The translations under genes were made by a program, and so were the position numbers. This document shows, in pieces, positions 51,677 to 60,328 of a DNA stretch of 64,000 bases. How positions within the stretch are numbered: the first letter of the stretch is position 1; each line of letters starts with the position of its first letter. Under the pieces are notes generated by a model. The model did no database searches. It was not told the DNA's origin and saw only the letters and a program-made list of their open reading frames with translations. The stretch lies in assembly GCF_028679125.1 (NCBI RefSeq), contig NZ_JAJRCG010000005.1, forward strand, positions 1-64,000, read 5' to 3'. The DNA is from Methanoregula sp. GTDB lineage: Archaea; Halobacteriota; Methanomicrobia; Methanomicrobiales; Methanospirillaceae.

Positions 51677-53080
51677 TTATCCGTTGGCAATCAGCCGCGA
51701 GATGTAATACCGGGCCCAGAGATAGGCGAAGGTTCCCCCGATGATGTCCCCGACAACAATCCCCCACCAGACCCCATGCTCGCCGAATCCGAGCACGATG
51801 CCGAACAGGTAGGCAAAGACCGCAATAAATGCGAGGTTCCGCATGACCGAGATGAACAGGGATGACATCCCCTTGCCGGTTGCCTGGAAGATCGAGCCCG
51901 ACATGATGCCCGGCGGAACGAACGGGTAGAAGAAACACATCGTGGCAAGGAAGAGGGCGATCTCCGGCGCCAGGTGCGCACTATCCGGTGAGTAGGTGAA
52001 GATGAGCGCAATCTGGCTGGCAAAGACGAATGTAATGGCGCTGATGGCAAGCGAGATCGCAATACCGATCTGGATCGAGAAGTTGTGCACCACGCGGATC
52101 TTCTCGTACGTCCGTGCGCCATACGCAGCCCCGGCCACGGAGATGACCGATGTGGCGATGGCAACCAGGGGGATGATCGCAAAGAACACGACCCGCCAGC
52201 CTGCCGTATAGACTGCCACGGCGTCCGTGCCGGCGGTTGCCACCAGCAGGCCGTTGATGAAGATCGCGAGGATCGACATGAGGAAGAACTCGAAACTGGC
52301 CGGGATGCCAACCCCCATGATAGCATCAATGGTCTTCCGGTCCCACGAGAATGAGCGGTACGAGAGGGAGACATAGGTATCCTTCTTGACATAGAACCAG
52401 TAGAGAAGAACAACGGTCACCATCACGAGCGAGATTATCATCCCCCATGCGGCCCCGGCAATGCCCATCCCCAGGGTGTAGATGAGGATCGGGTCGAGTA
52501 CCATGTTCAGGACGGAGGACGCACCCATGACATACATCGCCCGTTTCGTATCTCCTTCCGCACGGAGGATGGCGTACGCGACATTGGTGAAGAGGAGGAG
52601 AACCAGGCCGAGGAAGATGACCTGTCCGTACTCTGTTGCAAGCCCTACGGTCTCTCCCGCACCGAAGAGCGTCATGATCGGGCCGGTGAGAAGGATCAGC
52701 GGAACGGTCAGGAGGGCTGAGATGATGATGGTGATGAGGATCGCATGTATGGCGGCATTATCGGCACCTGCCTTGTCCTTTGCACCGATGCGCCGTGAGA
52801 TGACAGATGCGGCGCCGGCTCCGATCCCGTTCCCGAGCCCCATCAGGATCATAAAGAGCGGGGTGATGAACCCGACCGCTGCCAGTGCATCGGACCCAAG
52901 CCCGGCCACCCAGATGGCGTTGACGATGTTGTAGGTGGACATCAAAAACATTGCCACGATCATCGGGCCGGAGAGTTTGATGATCGCTTTCCTGGGATCG
53001 CCCATCAGGAGCGATATCCCCGCCTTCATGTCTTTGCTATGCGGGATTTCTGTGGCCTGTTCCTGGTTATTCGCCTGCAT
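51677..53080 (-). CDS. MATE-family multidrug/sodium antiporter
   Basis: A 467-residue protein with about twelve membrane helices in two six-helix halves. Family patterns include GPMIVAMFLMSTYNIVNAIW at the start, GLGNGIGAGAASVISRRIGA in the first half, and FLMSILAIFINGLLVATAG in the second. Start ATG 53080 has GGAGGT seven bases upstream and overlaps the end of the marR gene, so the two form an operon. MATE pumps export cationic drugs or metabolites in exchange for H+ or Na+. The upstream regulator likely controls it. Confidence 0.95.
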   Translation of the reverse strand: MQANNQEQATEIPHSKDMKAGISLLMGDPRKAIIKLSGPMIVAMFLMSTYNIVNAIWVAGLGSDALAAVGFITPLFMILMGLGNGIGAGAASVISRRIGAKDKAGADNAAIHAILITIIISALLTVPLILLTGPIMTLFGAGETVGLATEYGQVIFLGLVLLLFTNVAYAILRAEGDTKRAMYVMGASSVLNMVLDPILIYTLGMGIAGAAWGMIISLVMVTVVLLYWFYVKKDTYVSLSYRSFSWDRKTIDAIMGVGIPASFEFFLMSILAIFINGLLVATAGTDAVAVYTAGWRVVFFAIIPLVAIATSVISVAGAAYGARTYEKIRVVHNFSIQIGIAISLAISAITFVFASQIALIFTYSPDSAHLAPEIALFLATMCFFYPFVPPGIMSGSIFQATGKGMSSLFISVMRNLAFIAVFAYLFGIVLGFGEHGVWWGIVVGDIIGGTFAYLWARYYISRLIANG

Positions 53081-53522
53081 CAAGGGGACCTCCGGATTTC
53101 TTCATATAGGTGAGACAGTTTCCTGCTATCGTGTGCATCAGGACGTTTACGATTGTTTTGTCCTGTGCAGTAAGAGTCCGGTATGCCAGGGTCTCCCAGT
53201 CATTATTTATCGCCCTGAGAACGGGCACGGCATCTTCGCCTTTCCCGGTCAGGAAGAGCCGGACGGCCCTGCGGTTGGCAGGATCGGTGATCCGCCGGAT
53301 ATACCCGGCGTCCTCCAGCTTGCGGACTGACCGCGCAATCGTACCCTTGTCAAGATGGTAGTGCCGGACAAGCCTCTCCTGCATGATATTCTGCTCCTTT
53401 GCAAGCAGCATGATGATCGGGAACTGGGCTGCAGTGAGACCCATGGGCCTGAGCCGGTCATTCAGATAGATATATTTTCCCCGGTTGGTGAGCGATACAA
53501 CCGCACCAAACGGGATCTCTTC
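53067..53522 (-). CDS. MarR-family transcriptional regulator (start region disturbed)
   Basis: The winged-helix body is complete: TAAQFPIIMLLAKEQNIMQE, RLVRHYHLDKGTIARSVRKL, EDAGYIRRITDPANRRAVRL and a C-terminal dimer helix. The dimerisation helix at the front (PFGAVVSLTNRGKYIYLNDR) is encoded upstream of the first internal ATG (53444), back to 53522. It is then cut off from a well placed ATG at 53540 by an in-frame TAG (53523-53525). There is no alternative initiator. The gene is thus mutated, miscalled at one base, or starts at a non-standard codon. It is the likely repressor of the MATE pump. Confidence 0.85.
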   Translation of the reverse strand, partial: EEIPFGAVVSLTNRGKYIYLNDRLRPMGLTAAQFPIIMLLAKEQNIMQERLVRHYHLDKGTIARSVRKLEDAGYIRRITDPANRRAVRLFLTGKGEDAVPVLRAINNDWETLAYRTLTAQDKTIVNVLMHTIAGNCLTYMKKSGGPLDAGE

Positions 53523-53538
53523 CTATGGGGATGAGCTC

Positions 53539-53552
53539 ATATGTAGCCATAT
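53539..53552 (-). promoter_or_regulatory. Inverted repeat at the marR start, candidate operator
   Basis: ATATG-TAGC-CATAT, a perfect 5-bp inverted repeat with a 4-bp spacer, overlaps the ATG at 53540 and lies just downstream of a TATA-like CATTTATT (about 53570-53577, minus). The position suits autoregulation by the MarR protein. The short arms make it tentative. Confidence 0.35.
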
Positions 53553-53776
53553 ACAAGGAGGGGATGGGGAATAAATGTTGTCAATGCAACAATTAAATTC
53601 CGGGGTTATCCCCGAGGGTATGGATCGCAATTCATTCAGGCAATCCATAATAATGGTTGATAAAAACTATTTTCATCTCGTATCACAAATATTCTCAAGC
53701 ATTTTTCTGTACTGATATAAAATGCACAGCCGACCGGGACAATCCGGCAGAGCTCAGACCAGGTTCTGATACACAA

Positions 53777-55483
53777 ATGATACTTTTTCCCGTCCTGACA
53801 ATTTTCTGTCTTCTATCAGCATTTACTGCCGGTGCCCTGGGTTTTTTTGTCTATGCCCAGAATACGAAATCATTGGTAAACCGCCTCTTTCTTGCCAGTA
53901 TGCTGGGGGGCATGTACTGGGCTCTCGGGGAATTTTTCATCTGGTATACCGGCTCGTACGAGGGCACTCTTTTCTGGCTGAAGGCCAGTTCGTTCTGGCC
54001 GGTTGTCATCGTCATAACAGTCCACTTTGTTCTTGTGTATACAAAAAACGCGTTTGCACAACGGGAACGGTTGCCGTACCTCATTGTTTTCCTCTATCTG
54101 CCGGCGTTTTTTTTCAGCCTGCTGGGATTATTCACGAACACGATCTTTTATGTCGTGAATATGCCGGGCACCGGCTATATTTACCGCTCCGATATCCACA
54201 GTCTCGCCCACATGGCAGTAAGCGTCTTTGTCCTTCTTGCACTGTTCTTCGCAATCCTTGCCGTGTACCAGGCATGGACCCGGGCTGAAAGCGAGAAAAA
54301 GCGACGGCAGGTGGGGCTTATCTGCATTGCCCTTGCAACCGCGATCGCGTTTGGCTCCATCTCCGGCGCCATCTTACCTATCTTCGGGATCTACCTTCCC
54401 AACACCGTCTTCATCGGGTTCTTCCTCTTCGCCCTCATTATCACCTATGCCATCAACCGGTACGATCTGTTCACGCTCAGCGCGGAGACGGCGCTGCCGG
54501 ATATCCTCAGGACCATGCCGGACGGCCTGGTACTTATCGCCATGAACGGCGGGGTTATCAAGGTCAATGAGTCAGCAGCCCGGATCTTCAGGACCGATGA
54601 GAACCGTATGGCAGGCCAGCAGTTCTCCCGGTTCCTGCCGGAACCGGAATGCGGGAACCTCATGACCACCCTCCAGGAGCAGGGGGCACTCACTGATTTC
54701 GAATCGGTCATTGATCCTACGGAAAATACCGTTGTCAGCATTGCCGGTTCCCTGGTAAAGGATCCCGCCGGGGAACCTGTCGGTGTTGTCCTGATCATCC
54801 GGGATATCAGCAACCGGAAGATGCAGGAGCGGGCGCTCACGGTGGCCAACGAGAAGATCTCCCTGTTAACCCAGCTGACCCGCCATGATATCAACAACCT
54901 GGTCACCGGTCTGTCGGGGTACCTGCTGCTGCTTGAAGAATTCAATACCACCTCCCCCGGGAAGGAATATCTCCGGACATCCATCGATCTGGTGGAGAAG
55001 ATCACCCGGCACCTCCGGTTCTCCAGCGAGTACCTGTATATCGGGACCTACCACCCGGACTGGCAGGAGCTGGAGACCCTGGTCGCCCATGCCGTGAACG
55101 ATCTCCCCCATGAGAATGTTACGATTACCCGGACGATCATTCCCGCAGAGATCTATGCGGACCCCCTTTCCGTCAAGGTCCTCTACAACCTGCTGGAAAA
55201 TGCCCTCCGGCACGGGGGGAATCTGACCGCGATCACCCTGGCTGCTGCTGTCCAGAAGAGCGGCGAACTGCTCATTACCGTTGAGGATAACGGTACAGGA
55301 GTTCCTGATGCCGATAAGGAGCGTATCTTTAAGTACGGTGTCGGGGCCAATACGGGTTTTGGCCTGGCGTTCGCCCGCGATATCCTTGAAGTGACCGGTA
55401 TCACGATCCGTGAGACGGGAATTGCCGGGAAAGGTGCACGGTTCGAGATCCATGTTCCGCCGGCAGCGTGGAGACGTATCTGA
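53777..55483 (+). CDS. Membrane histidine kinase with 7TM N-terminus, PAS and HATPase domains
   Basis: A 568-residue protein started at ATG 53777, directly before the first helix. Seven to eight membrane helices occupy residues about 5-225, the pattern of N-terminal 7TM sensory kinase domains. A PAS domain spans about 240-360 (LPDILRTMPDGLVLIAMNGG). The kinase core has an H-box in LTRHDINNLVTGLSGYLLLL, an N-box LYNLLENALRHGG, and G-boxes VEDNGTGVPD and ANTGFGLAFARDI. The first His, in RHDINN, is the likely phosphorylation site. There is no response regulator beside it, so it is an orphan kinase. The ligand is unknown. Confidence 0.92.
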   Translation: MILFPVLTIFCLLSAFTAGALGFFVYAQNTKSLVNRLFLASMLGGMYWALGEFFIWYTGSYEGTLFWLKASSFWPVVIVITVHFVLVYTKNAFAQRERLPYLIVFLYLPAFFFSLLGLFTNTIFYVVNMPGTGYIYRSDIHSLAHMAVSVFVLLALFFAILAVYQAWTRAESEKKRRQVGLICIALATAIAFGSISGAILPIFGIYLPNTVFIGFFLFALIITYAINRYDLFTLSAETALPDILRTMPDGLVLIAMNGGVIKVNESAARIFRTDENRMAGQQFSRFLPEPECGNLMTTLQEQGALTDFESVIDPTENTVVSIAGSLVKDPAGEPVGVVLIIRDISNRKMQERALTVANEKISLLTQLTRHDINNLVTGLSGYLLLLEEFNTTSPGKEYLRTSIDLVEKITRHLRFSSEYLYIGTYHPDWQELETLVAHAVNDLPHENVTITRTIIPAEIYADPLSVKVLYNLLENALRHGGNLTAITLAAAVQKSGELLITVEDNGTGVPDADKERIFKYGVGANTGFGLAFARDILEVTGITIRETGIAGKGARFEIHVPPAAWRRI

Positions 55484-55593
55484 ACCGTCCGCGATCCGCC
55501 TTCCCGTACCAACCTCACGGCGTTCTCAGATTGATCTCCCGGATCCATGTACCCGATTCGGGATCGTGAACCGGCAGGAAAAAACAGGGGAGG

Positions 55594-55869
55594 TTATAAC
55601 CGGAATCCCGGCGTGGAATCGAAGAGTTTCTGGTACAGCGAACTGAAGAGTGCGGTATATTCGGCAGCCTTTGGCGTTGCATGATACAGGGTCTTTTCGC
55701 CCTCAGCCAGGGTCTCCAGGTATCCCCGTGAAACCAGGAATTCAAGATAGTCCTGGCCGGTCTTTGAATTGAGATCGCAGCGGTTGATGATCGCGGTAAA
55801 ACCCCGGGGTGTTTTACAGTACACGAGGATCTCCCAGTAGATCTCGTATACTGTCCGTCGTCCGCTCAT
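55594..55869 (-). CDS. Winged-helix transcriptional regulator (ArnR1-like)
   Basis: A 91-residue protein that starts at 55869 with GGAGGACCC before the ATG. It has RRTVYEIYWEILVYCKTPRG, then FTAIINRCDLNSKTGQDYLE, FLVSRGYLETLAEGEKTLYH and a final helix. This is the layout of archaeal single winged-helix proteins of the ArnR1/HTH_45 type. Its ATG overlaps the stop of the membrane protein upstream (ATGA), so both come from one operon and may act together, as membrane and DNA-binding components. Confidence 0.8.
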   Translation of the reverse strand: MSGRRTVYEIYWEILVYCKTPRGFTAIINRCDLNSKTGQDYLEFLVSRGYLETLAEGEKTLYHATPKAAEYTALFSSLYQKLFDSTPGFRL

Positions 55870-56504
55870 GGGTCCTCCAGCCCCAGCGTCTTTTTTAATG
55901 CGCATTCCGATGTTTCGATCTCCGCGATACGCTGGTTCCATGCTATGGCGAACTTAGTAACATAATGCGACGCGAGAAGACTGGACACCACGATTGCGAG
56001 GGTGAGGGCCTGGGCGAGGATAGTAATCCGGTTGTTCAGGGTAAAGGATATGCCGCCGTGAGTGAGGGTAAATGCTTCAAGACCGGCCATTATCCCGAGG
56101 ACAAAGATACATAATCCGCAGAGCGGGCCAATCAGGATTATCGTGCCAAGCGTTCTTCTGATGTCCCGGTAACAGGCGATCATCTCTACGATAAGGCAGG
56201 TTATGCGGTCATCCGTGATAGCCGGACCTTCTGCATCGAGCTTCTTTTTGATGGTCCTGATGCCCCGGGAGATCCCGAGTGTAAAGTGGAGTACGCTTAC
56301 CCCGAGCCCGAAGCAGACCATGGCGATCACCCCGGCAAGTATCCGGAATTCGGGGGAGACAAGACTTGTCGTAAGTCCGAGTATTGCCGCAATGATGTAC
56401 AGTATTCCGGCTGCGATGGCAATGGTACCAATGATAAGGTTCGTTGACACTACGAGCGAGAAGTGCCGGATCTCTTTCTGGAACTGGCTGAGTGCTGGTT
56501 TCAT
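55866..56504 (-). CDS. Membrane protein of unknown function
   Basis: A 212-residue protein with four hydrophobic helices (LIIGTIAIAAGILYIIAAIL, ILAGVIAMVCFGLGVSVLHF, TIILIGPLCGLCIFVLGIMA, LAQALTLAIVVSSLLASHYV) and charged helical segments between the second and third. No named family is recognised. It is co-translated with the winged-helix regulator downstream. Confidence 0.7.
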   Translation of the reverse strand: MKPALSQFQKEIRHFSLVVSTNLIIGTIAIAAGILYIIAAILGLTTSLVSPEFRILAGVIAMVCFGLGVSVLHFTLGISRGIRTIKKKLDAEGPAITDDRITCLIVEMIACYRDIRRTLGTIILIGPLCGLCIFVLGIMAGLEAFTLTHGGISFTLNNRITILAQALTLAIVVSSLLASHYVTKFAIAWNQRIAEIETSECALKKTLGLEDP

Positions 56505-56660
56505 GATTCACCGGCTTATGTGTATTTTGGCGTTCTGCAAATAAAGAGCATGAAACTTAGATACGTACCTGTACCCTGAGTGCATACCCAGGTGCCAACC
56601 GGCCCCGAAGACCACAGGTACTTAATTTCCCGGACTGCTAACATACAAGCAGGTGAACAG

Positions 56661-56843
56661 ATGTCAAAACGGGCAGTCGACATGACCTTCCAGGCGATCT
56701 ATACGCTCACGGATCTCCGCGTCCTCCTCCGGGAGACCGCGCCATCCCACGAGTTCGATGCGGACCAGAAGGTAAAGGCCCAGCGGCTCCTGGAGAACCT
56801 CGAACGCCAGGTCGGGTCGCTGAAGCAGGAGATGCTGAAATGA
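56661..56843 (+). CDS. Short conserved-looking protein coupled to pscS
   Basis: A 60-residue helical protein (MTFQAIYTLTDLRVLLRETA, then a charged DADQKVKAQRLLENLERQVG coiled helix). AGGTGA precedes ATG 56661. Its stop overlaps the ATG of the Sep-tRNA:Cys-tRNA synthase gene (ATGA), so the two are translationally coupled. The sequence does not match SepCysE as I know it (that protein is much longer). The tight coupling suggests a partner of the synthase, but this is an inference from position only. Confidence 0.65.
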   Translation: MSKRAVDMTFQAIYTLTDLRVLLRETAPSHEFDADQKVKAQRLLENLERQVGSLKQEMLK

Positions 56844-58021
56844 GGTGCGGGAACGGGATCGAGGCCCGGCAGGTTGACGAACTCTGCATCAACATCGATC
56901 CGATCCAGGCCGGCGGCCGGCTCACGGCCGATGCGATGAAAGCGGTGGTTGCCTACGGTGACGGGTACTCGGTCTGCGACAACTGCCGGAAGCCCAACCG
57001 GCTGGACTATATCACTAAACCGCCGATCGCGGAGTTCCACAAGGATGTCGCCGCGTGGCTGAACATGGACGCGGTCCGGACCGTGCCCGGTGCAAGGCGG
57101 GGATTCCAGGCGGTTGCCCAAACCTACGTGAACAAGGGAGACCCGGTGCTCCTGACCTCGCTCTCGCACTACACGGAGTTCCTGGCAGTCGAAGAGTCCG
57201 GGGGTATTGCCCGCGAGATCCCGGCAAACGACCAGAAACTTGTCACGCCCGATGCCGCTGCCGAGAAGATCGAGGCCGTGAAGCGCGAGCTCGGGCGGGT
57301 GCCCGTCCTTGCCTTCATCGACCATGTCGATTACCAGTACGGCAACATGCACGATGTTACGGGCATTGCGAAGGTGGCGCACCAGTACGATATCCCGGTT
57401 GCGTATAACGGCGCTTATACGGTCGGCATCCTGCCCGTGGACGGGAAGGCGATGGGCGTTGATTTCGTGATCGGGTCCGGCCACAAGAGCATGGCGGCGC
57501 CGGCCCCCTCCGGTATCCTTGCTGCAACCGCAGAGCGGGAGAAGGAAGTGTTCCGGACAACGGCCATTGTGGGCGATGTCACGCAGCGGAAGTTCGGGAT
57601 CAAGGAGCCCGAGATGATGGGCTGCACGCTGATGGGCGTAACGCTCGTTGGCATGATGGCCTCGTTTCCGCACGTGAAGGAGCGGGTAAAACATTTCGAC
57701 CGCGAACTTGCGAACCACAAGATCGTGATGGATGCCCTGCTCTCTGTTGAAGGGACGAAGTGCCTCTCGGAGTACCCGCGGAAGCACACGATGACCCGGA
57801 TCGATACCATGGGATCGTTCGACAAGCCGGCCGAGACCCACAAGAAACGCGGATACTATCTCTCGTCCGCGCTGGAAGAACGCGGGATCACCGGTGTGAT
57901 TCCCGGCGCGACAAAAGTCTGGAAGTTCAACACGTACGGCATGACAACGAAGCAGGCGGAGCATGTCGCCCGGTCGTTTGTGGAGATTGCCCGGGAGAAC
58001 GGGCTTGCCGTGAAAGAATAA
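56840..58021 (+). CDS. pscS: O-phospho-L-seryl-tRNA:Cys-tRNA synthase
   Basis: A 393-residue PLP enzyme. Landmarks: LCINIDPIQAGGRLTADAMK near the N-terminus, YSVCDNCRKPNRLDYI with conserved cysteines, GARRGFQAVAQTYVN, and the PLP lysine in GSGHKSMAAPAPSGIL (Lys about 217). It converts Sep-tRNA(Cys) to Cys-tRNA(Cys), the route used by methanogens that lack CysRS. SepRS and SepCysE genes are not in this window. The gene is in an operon with the short ORF before it. Confidence 0.96.
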   Translation: MRCGNGIEARQVDELCINIDPIQAGGRLTADAMKAVVAYGDGYSVCDNCRKPNRLDYITKPPIAEFHKDVAAWLNMDAVRTVPGARRGFQAVAQTYVNKGDPVLLTSLSHYTEFLAVEESGGIAREIPANDQKLVTPDAAAEKIEAVKRELGRVPVLAFIDHVDYQYGNMHDVTGIAKVAHQYDIPVAYNGAYTVGILPVDGKAMGVDFVIGSGHKSMAAPAPSGILAATAEREKEVFRTTAIVGDVTQRKFGIKEPEMMGCTLMGVTLVGMMASFPHVKERVKHFDRELANHKIVMDALLSVEGTKCLSEYPRKHTMTRIDTMGSFDKPAETHKKRGYYLSSALEERGITGVIPGATKVWKFNTYGMTTKQAEHVARSFVEIARENGLAVKE

Positions 58022-58031
58022 AAATTTGAAA

Positions 58032-58038
58032 TTTTTTT
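58032..58038 (+). terminator. T-run after pscS
   Basis: T7 eleven bases past the pscS stop, within AT-rich DNA, a typical archaeal terminator. From here to 58619 there is no supported gene. One isolated copy of the repeat seen at 61.2-61.6 kb (AAAATTTAAAGGGAGGTCCG) lies near 58562-58581. Confidence 0.5.
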
Positions 58039-58619
58039 GATTTATTATTCGTGGACCACGAAACGGTTATGGCGCCCGGGCTTTGCGCACTTCTCCTGCC
58101 GTCTCCCGCCACTCTGGGGAATAGTGAACCGGGGGATACCCCCCAGAGATCCCCCCGTCAGAGGGTGATTCGTACAATCGCTTTTTTGCCACAGGGTGGT
58201 GTGACTCCCCTGTTTCCAGGAAGCCGGGCAATCCGGGCCCGTATCGGGCTCCGTTTCCCCCCTTTTGCTGGATCGCGACCGGTCAGTTTCGGCCCTTTTT
58301 TGGAGGAGTTATCTGGAAAATCACGCTATCTGCCCGGTTTGTCAAACAGGCGGTTTTGCACTGAGAAAAACCGGAGAGTACAGAGCTGTTCCAGCAGAGG
58401 ATCGGGTCCGGGGCCGGAGTTCTGGACGTGGAGGGGAAAACGGGGCTGGACCAGCCGGAATGGAGTTTTTTCGACTTCTTCACTAACCGGGACAGGCTCA
58501 TACCGTTTGTCTGGATCCGGGCTTTCTCCAGAGCAAAGTTTTCCGGACAGGGGCGGCTGAAAAATTTAAAGGGAGGTCCGGGTTAAGATTTTTTTGAAGG
58601 TTATTCCAGTCCGCAGTTC

Positions 58620-58800
58620 CGAAAGCGGAAGGTACCGGGTGAGAACGAGTATAAAGCAACGTTTCGAATTGCTCGTTGCGGACAACACGTATTGTCCCGA
58701 AAGAAGAGAACGGGTTCACCAAGCGACGAACTTCGTTGAACCCGACTCCGCCCGTTGGCATGTGGATTTCATCATCCGATCTTATGAAGGTTGGCTTCGT
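58620..58800 (+). promoter_or_regulatory. Promoter and structured leader element, copy 3
   Basis: Plus-strand copy. It has TATA-like GTATAAAGC at about 58649, then a local stem (GCAACG and CGTTGC flanking TTTCGAATTGCT), then ATTGTCCCGAAAG, then CGGGTTCACC (58711-58720) pairing with GTTGAACCCG (58735-58744). The last hairpin has GGAT (58764-58767) pairing with ATCC (58774-58777). At the same place copies 1 and 2 have AGAAGA/TCTTCT instead, so the pairing is conserved although the sequence is not. The element ends about 50 nt before the ATG of the secreted protein gene. Confidence 0.65.
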
Positions 58801-58848
58801 CCCCCCCCGGGTGTAACAAGGTGAAAAAGAAACGGAGATGAAAGAAAA

Positions 58849-60216
58849 ATGTCTCTTCGGAAAACAATCGCTATCCTGCTGGTACTGTTGCTGGCCGGGA
58901 TGGTAGTGGTACCGATGGTGAGTGCTGGAGAAGAACAAGGGGTAAACCTTTCTGATTCAGGCAATCTGGATATACCTGAAAAACCTGCACCTCACCATAT
59001 CCCAGATGATTACCTCAAAGACTCAAAACCCGCAAAATGGCTTCCCGAATCTGAGATGGTTAATATCATTCTCTCTCAGAAAATCCTTGCAAAATACGGT
59101 CAAAACAGCAATTCTGATCTCATTGAAATTCCCATTTCGTATTTGGAGTCGAAATCGAATTTTGCAGAAAATAAAAATTTCCCTTCTGCATACAAGGTCG
59201 AGGCGGGAATTTATCCAGATGAACCGATTGTTCTGATACGGATGCCAACTCAGTTATACCTCACCTTCATCAAGGAAGATGTTAACGGAAAACTGACACT
59301 GCCTCCTGCATATTTCTGCCGGTTCTATGCGAATTTTACGGATCTGAAATCACATACCACAACCGTGGATGGATCAATTCAGATAACACCAAGTAGCCAG
59401 TATCCCGTTCCTGGTTTATTGGATGAGAACAGCATGCCGATAAATGCAGAAAAGATATCATCTGATAAATCGGGAATTTCCGCATCCTTGCAAAAAATAA
59501 CGAATGCAACAACGTTAAGTGTGCCCCAGAATTTTTCGCAATGGTCCGTATCCGGGAAGGCGTTATCAACGAATTATAAATACTGCATAGGGCGGATCAG
59601 GCCATACAGCTGGACATTATCTGGATCAGGAGCAGATTTGTTTAAACTGTTTGCCGAAAGGGAGTATAAATTCAATAACGGTGAAGCCCTGGAAATTATT
59701 GTCCAGTATTTCGATCGAAATGAGTTGGCTGGAATCGAGCTTTATCCGGCGCTTTATAGGAATGGAGCCGCAGGTCCCATCCTACCAGCCGGTTGGTCCC
59801 ATTGGGAGGGGCATGTAGCAATTGATCCTTTTGATCTTCCTCATTCATACGGGTATCATGTCCAGACAACCAATTCCGGCTATGGATACCAGGTGGATTT
59901 TGAAGATATGGATACTCAACGATGGATCAAATCATATACGGTTACTGCAGCATCAACCGTCTCATCATTTACGGAATTAGACGGATCGAGCGAGTATAAC
60001 CAGATAAATGTTCCTTCTACGGACACATTCTCTGCAACAACGAGTCCGGTAATCGACGAATGGGTTATCGATGTGTATGATGGCTGGAACTACCCCATTA
60101 ATGCATGGCAGGAACCAGTCTTGGTTCCGGCTGCTGCACAGCCATATGTCAGCGTTGTTCCATCATGGGATAGCACTGGGAGACTGATAACAGAATCCTA
60201 TGCGCACTATCCCTAA
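58849..60216 (+). CDS. Secreted protein of unknown function, paralogue of 7123-8355
   Basis: A 455-residue protein with a signal peptide (MSLRKTIAILLVLLLAGMVV ending MVSAGEE) nearly identical to that of 7123-8355. The mature part has a short acidic region, an N-terminal domain (to about 195) with repeated PISYL and AGIYPDEPIVLIRMPT strands, and a beta-rich C-terminal domain with many aromatic residues (WSVSGKALSTNYKY, EWVIDVYDGWNYPINAW). GGAGATGA precedes the start. No catalytic motif is seen. The leader element and the signal peptide show common origin and probably common regulation of the two genes. Confidence 0.8.
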   Translation: MSLRKTIAILLVLLLAGMVVVPMVSAGEEQGVNLSDSGNLDIPEKPAPHHIPDDYLKDSKPAKWLPESEMVNIILSQKILAKYGQNSNSDLIEIPISYLESKSNFAENKNFPSAYKVEAGIYPDEPIVLIRMPTQLYLTFIKEDVNGKLTLPPAYFCRFYANFTDLKSHTTTVDGSIQITPSSQYPVPGLLDENSMPINAEKISSDKSGISASLQKITNATTLSVPQNFSQWSVSGKALSTNYKYCIGRIRPYSWTLSGSGADLFKLFAEREYKFNNGEALEIIVQYFDRNELAGIELYPALYRNGAAGPILPAGWSHWEGHVAIDPFDLPHSYGYHVQTTNSGYGYQVDFEDMDTQRWIKSYTVTAASTVSSFTELDGSSEYNQINVPSTDTFSATTSPVIDEWVIDVYDGWNYPINAWQEPVLVPAAAQPYVSVVPSWDSTGRLITESYAHYP

Positions 60217-60218
60217 AA

Positions 60219-60228
60219 TTTTTTTTTT
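60219..60228 (+). terminator. T-run after the secreted protein gene
   Basis: T10 beginning three bases past the TAA, the clearest oligo-T stop in the window. Confidence 0.65.
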
Positions 60229-60328
60229 ACAAAGCAGGGATACTATCCGAAAAGATATTCGATCTTAACAATAATGTTCATCAGATGAAAAAGATCAATC
60301 AGATATCAATCTTGTTGAGTGATGTTAC

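Noticed and set aside
53523-53525. TAG in marR as a pyrrolysine codon
   Set aside because: No Pyl genes or Pyl-dependent methyltransferases are seen, and the position is in a short N-terminal tail, so a mutation or sequence error is simpler.
58051-58560. Plus-strand open frame after pscS
   Set aside because: The translation is Arg/Ser/Gly/Pro-rich without structure, no ribosome binding site, and a partial CPVCQTGG match in another frame is too short to count.
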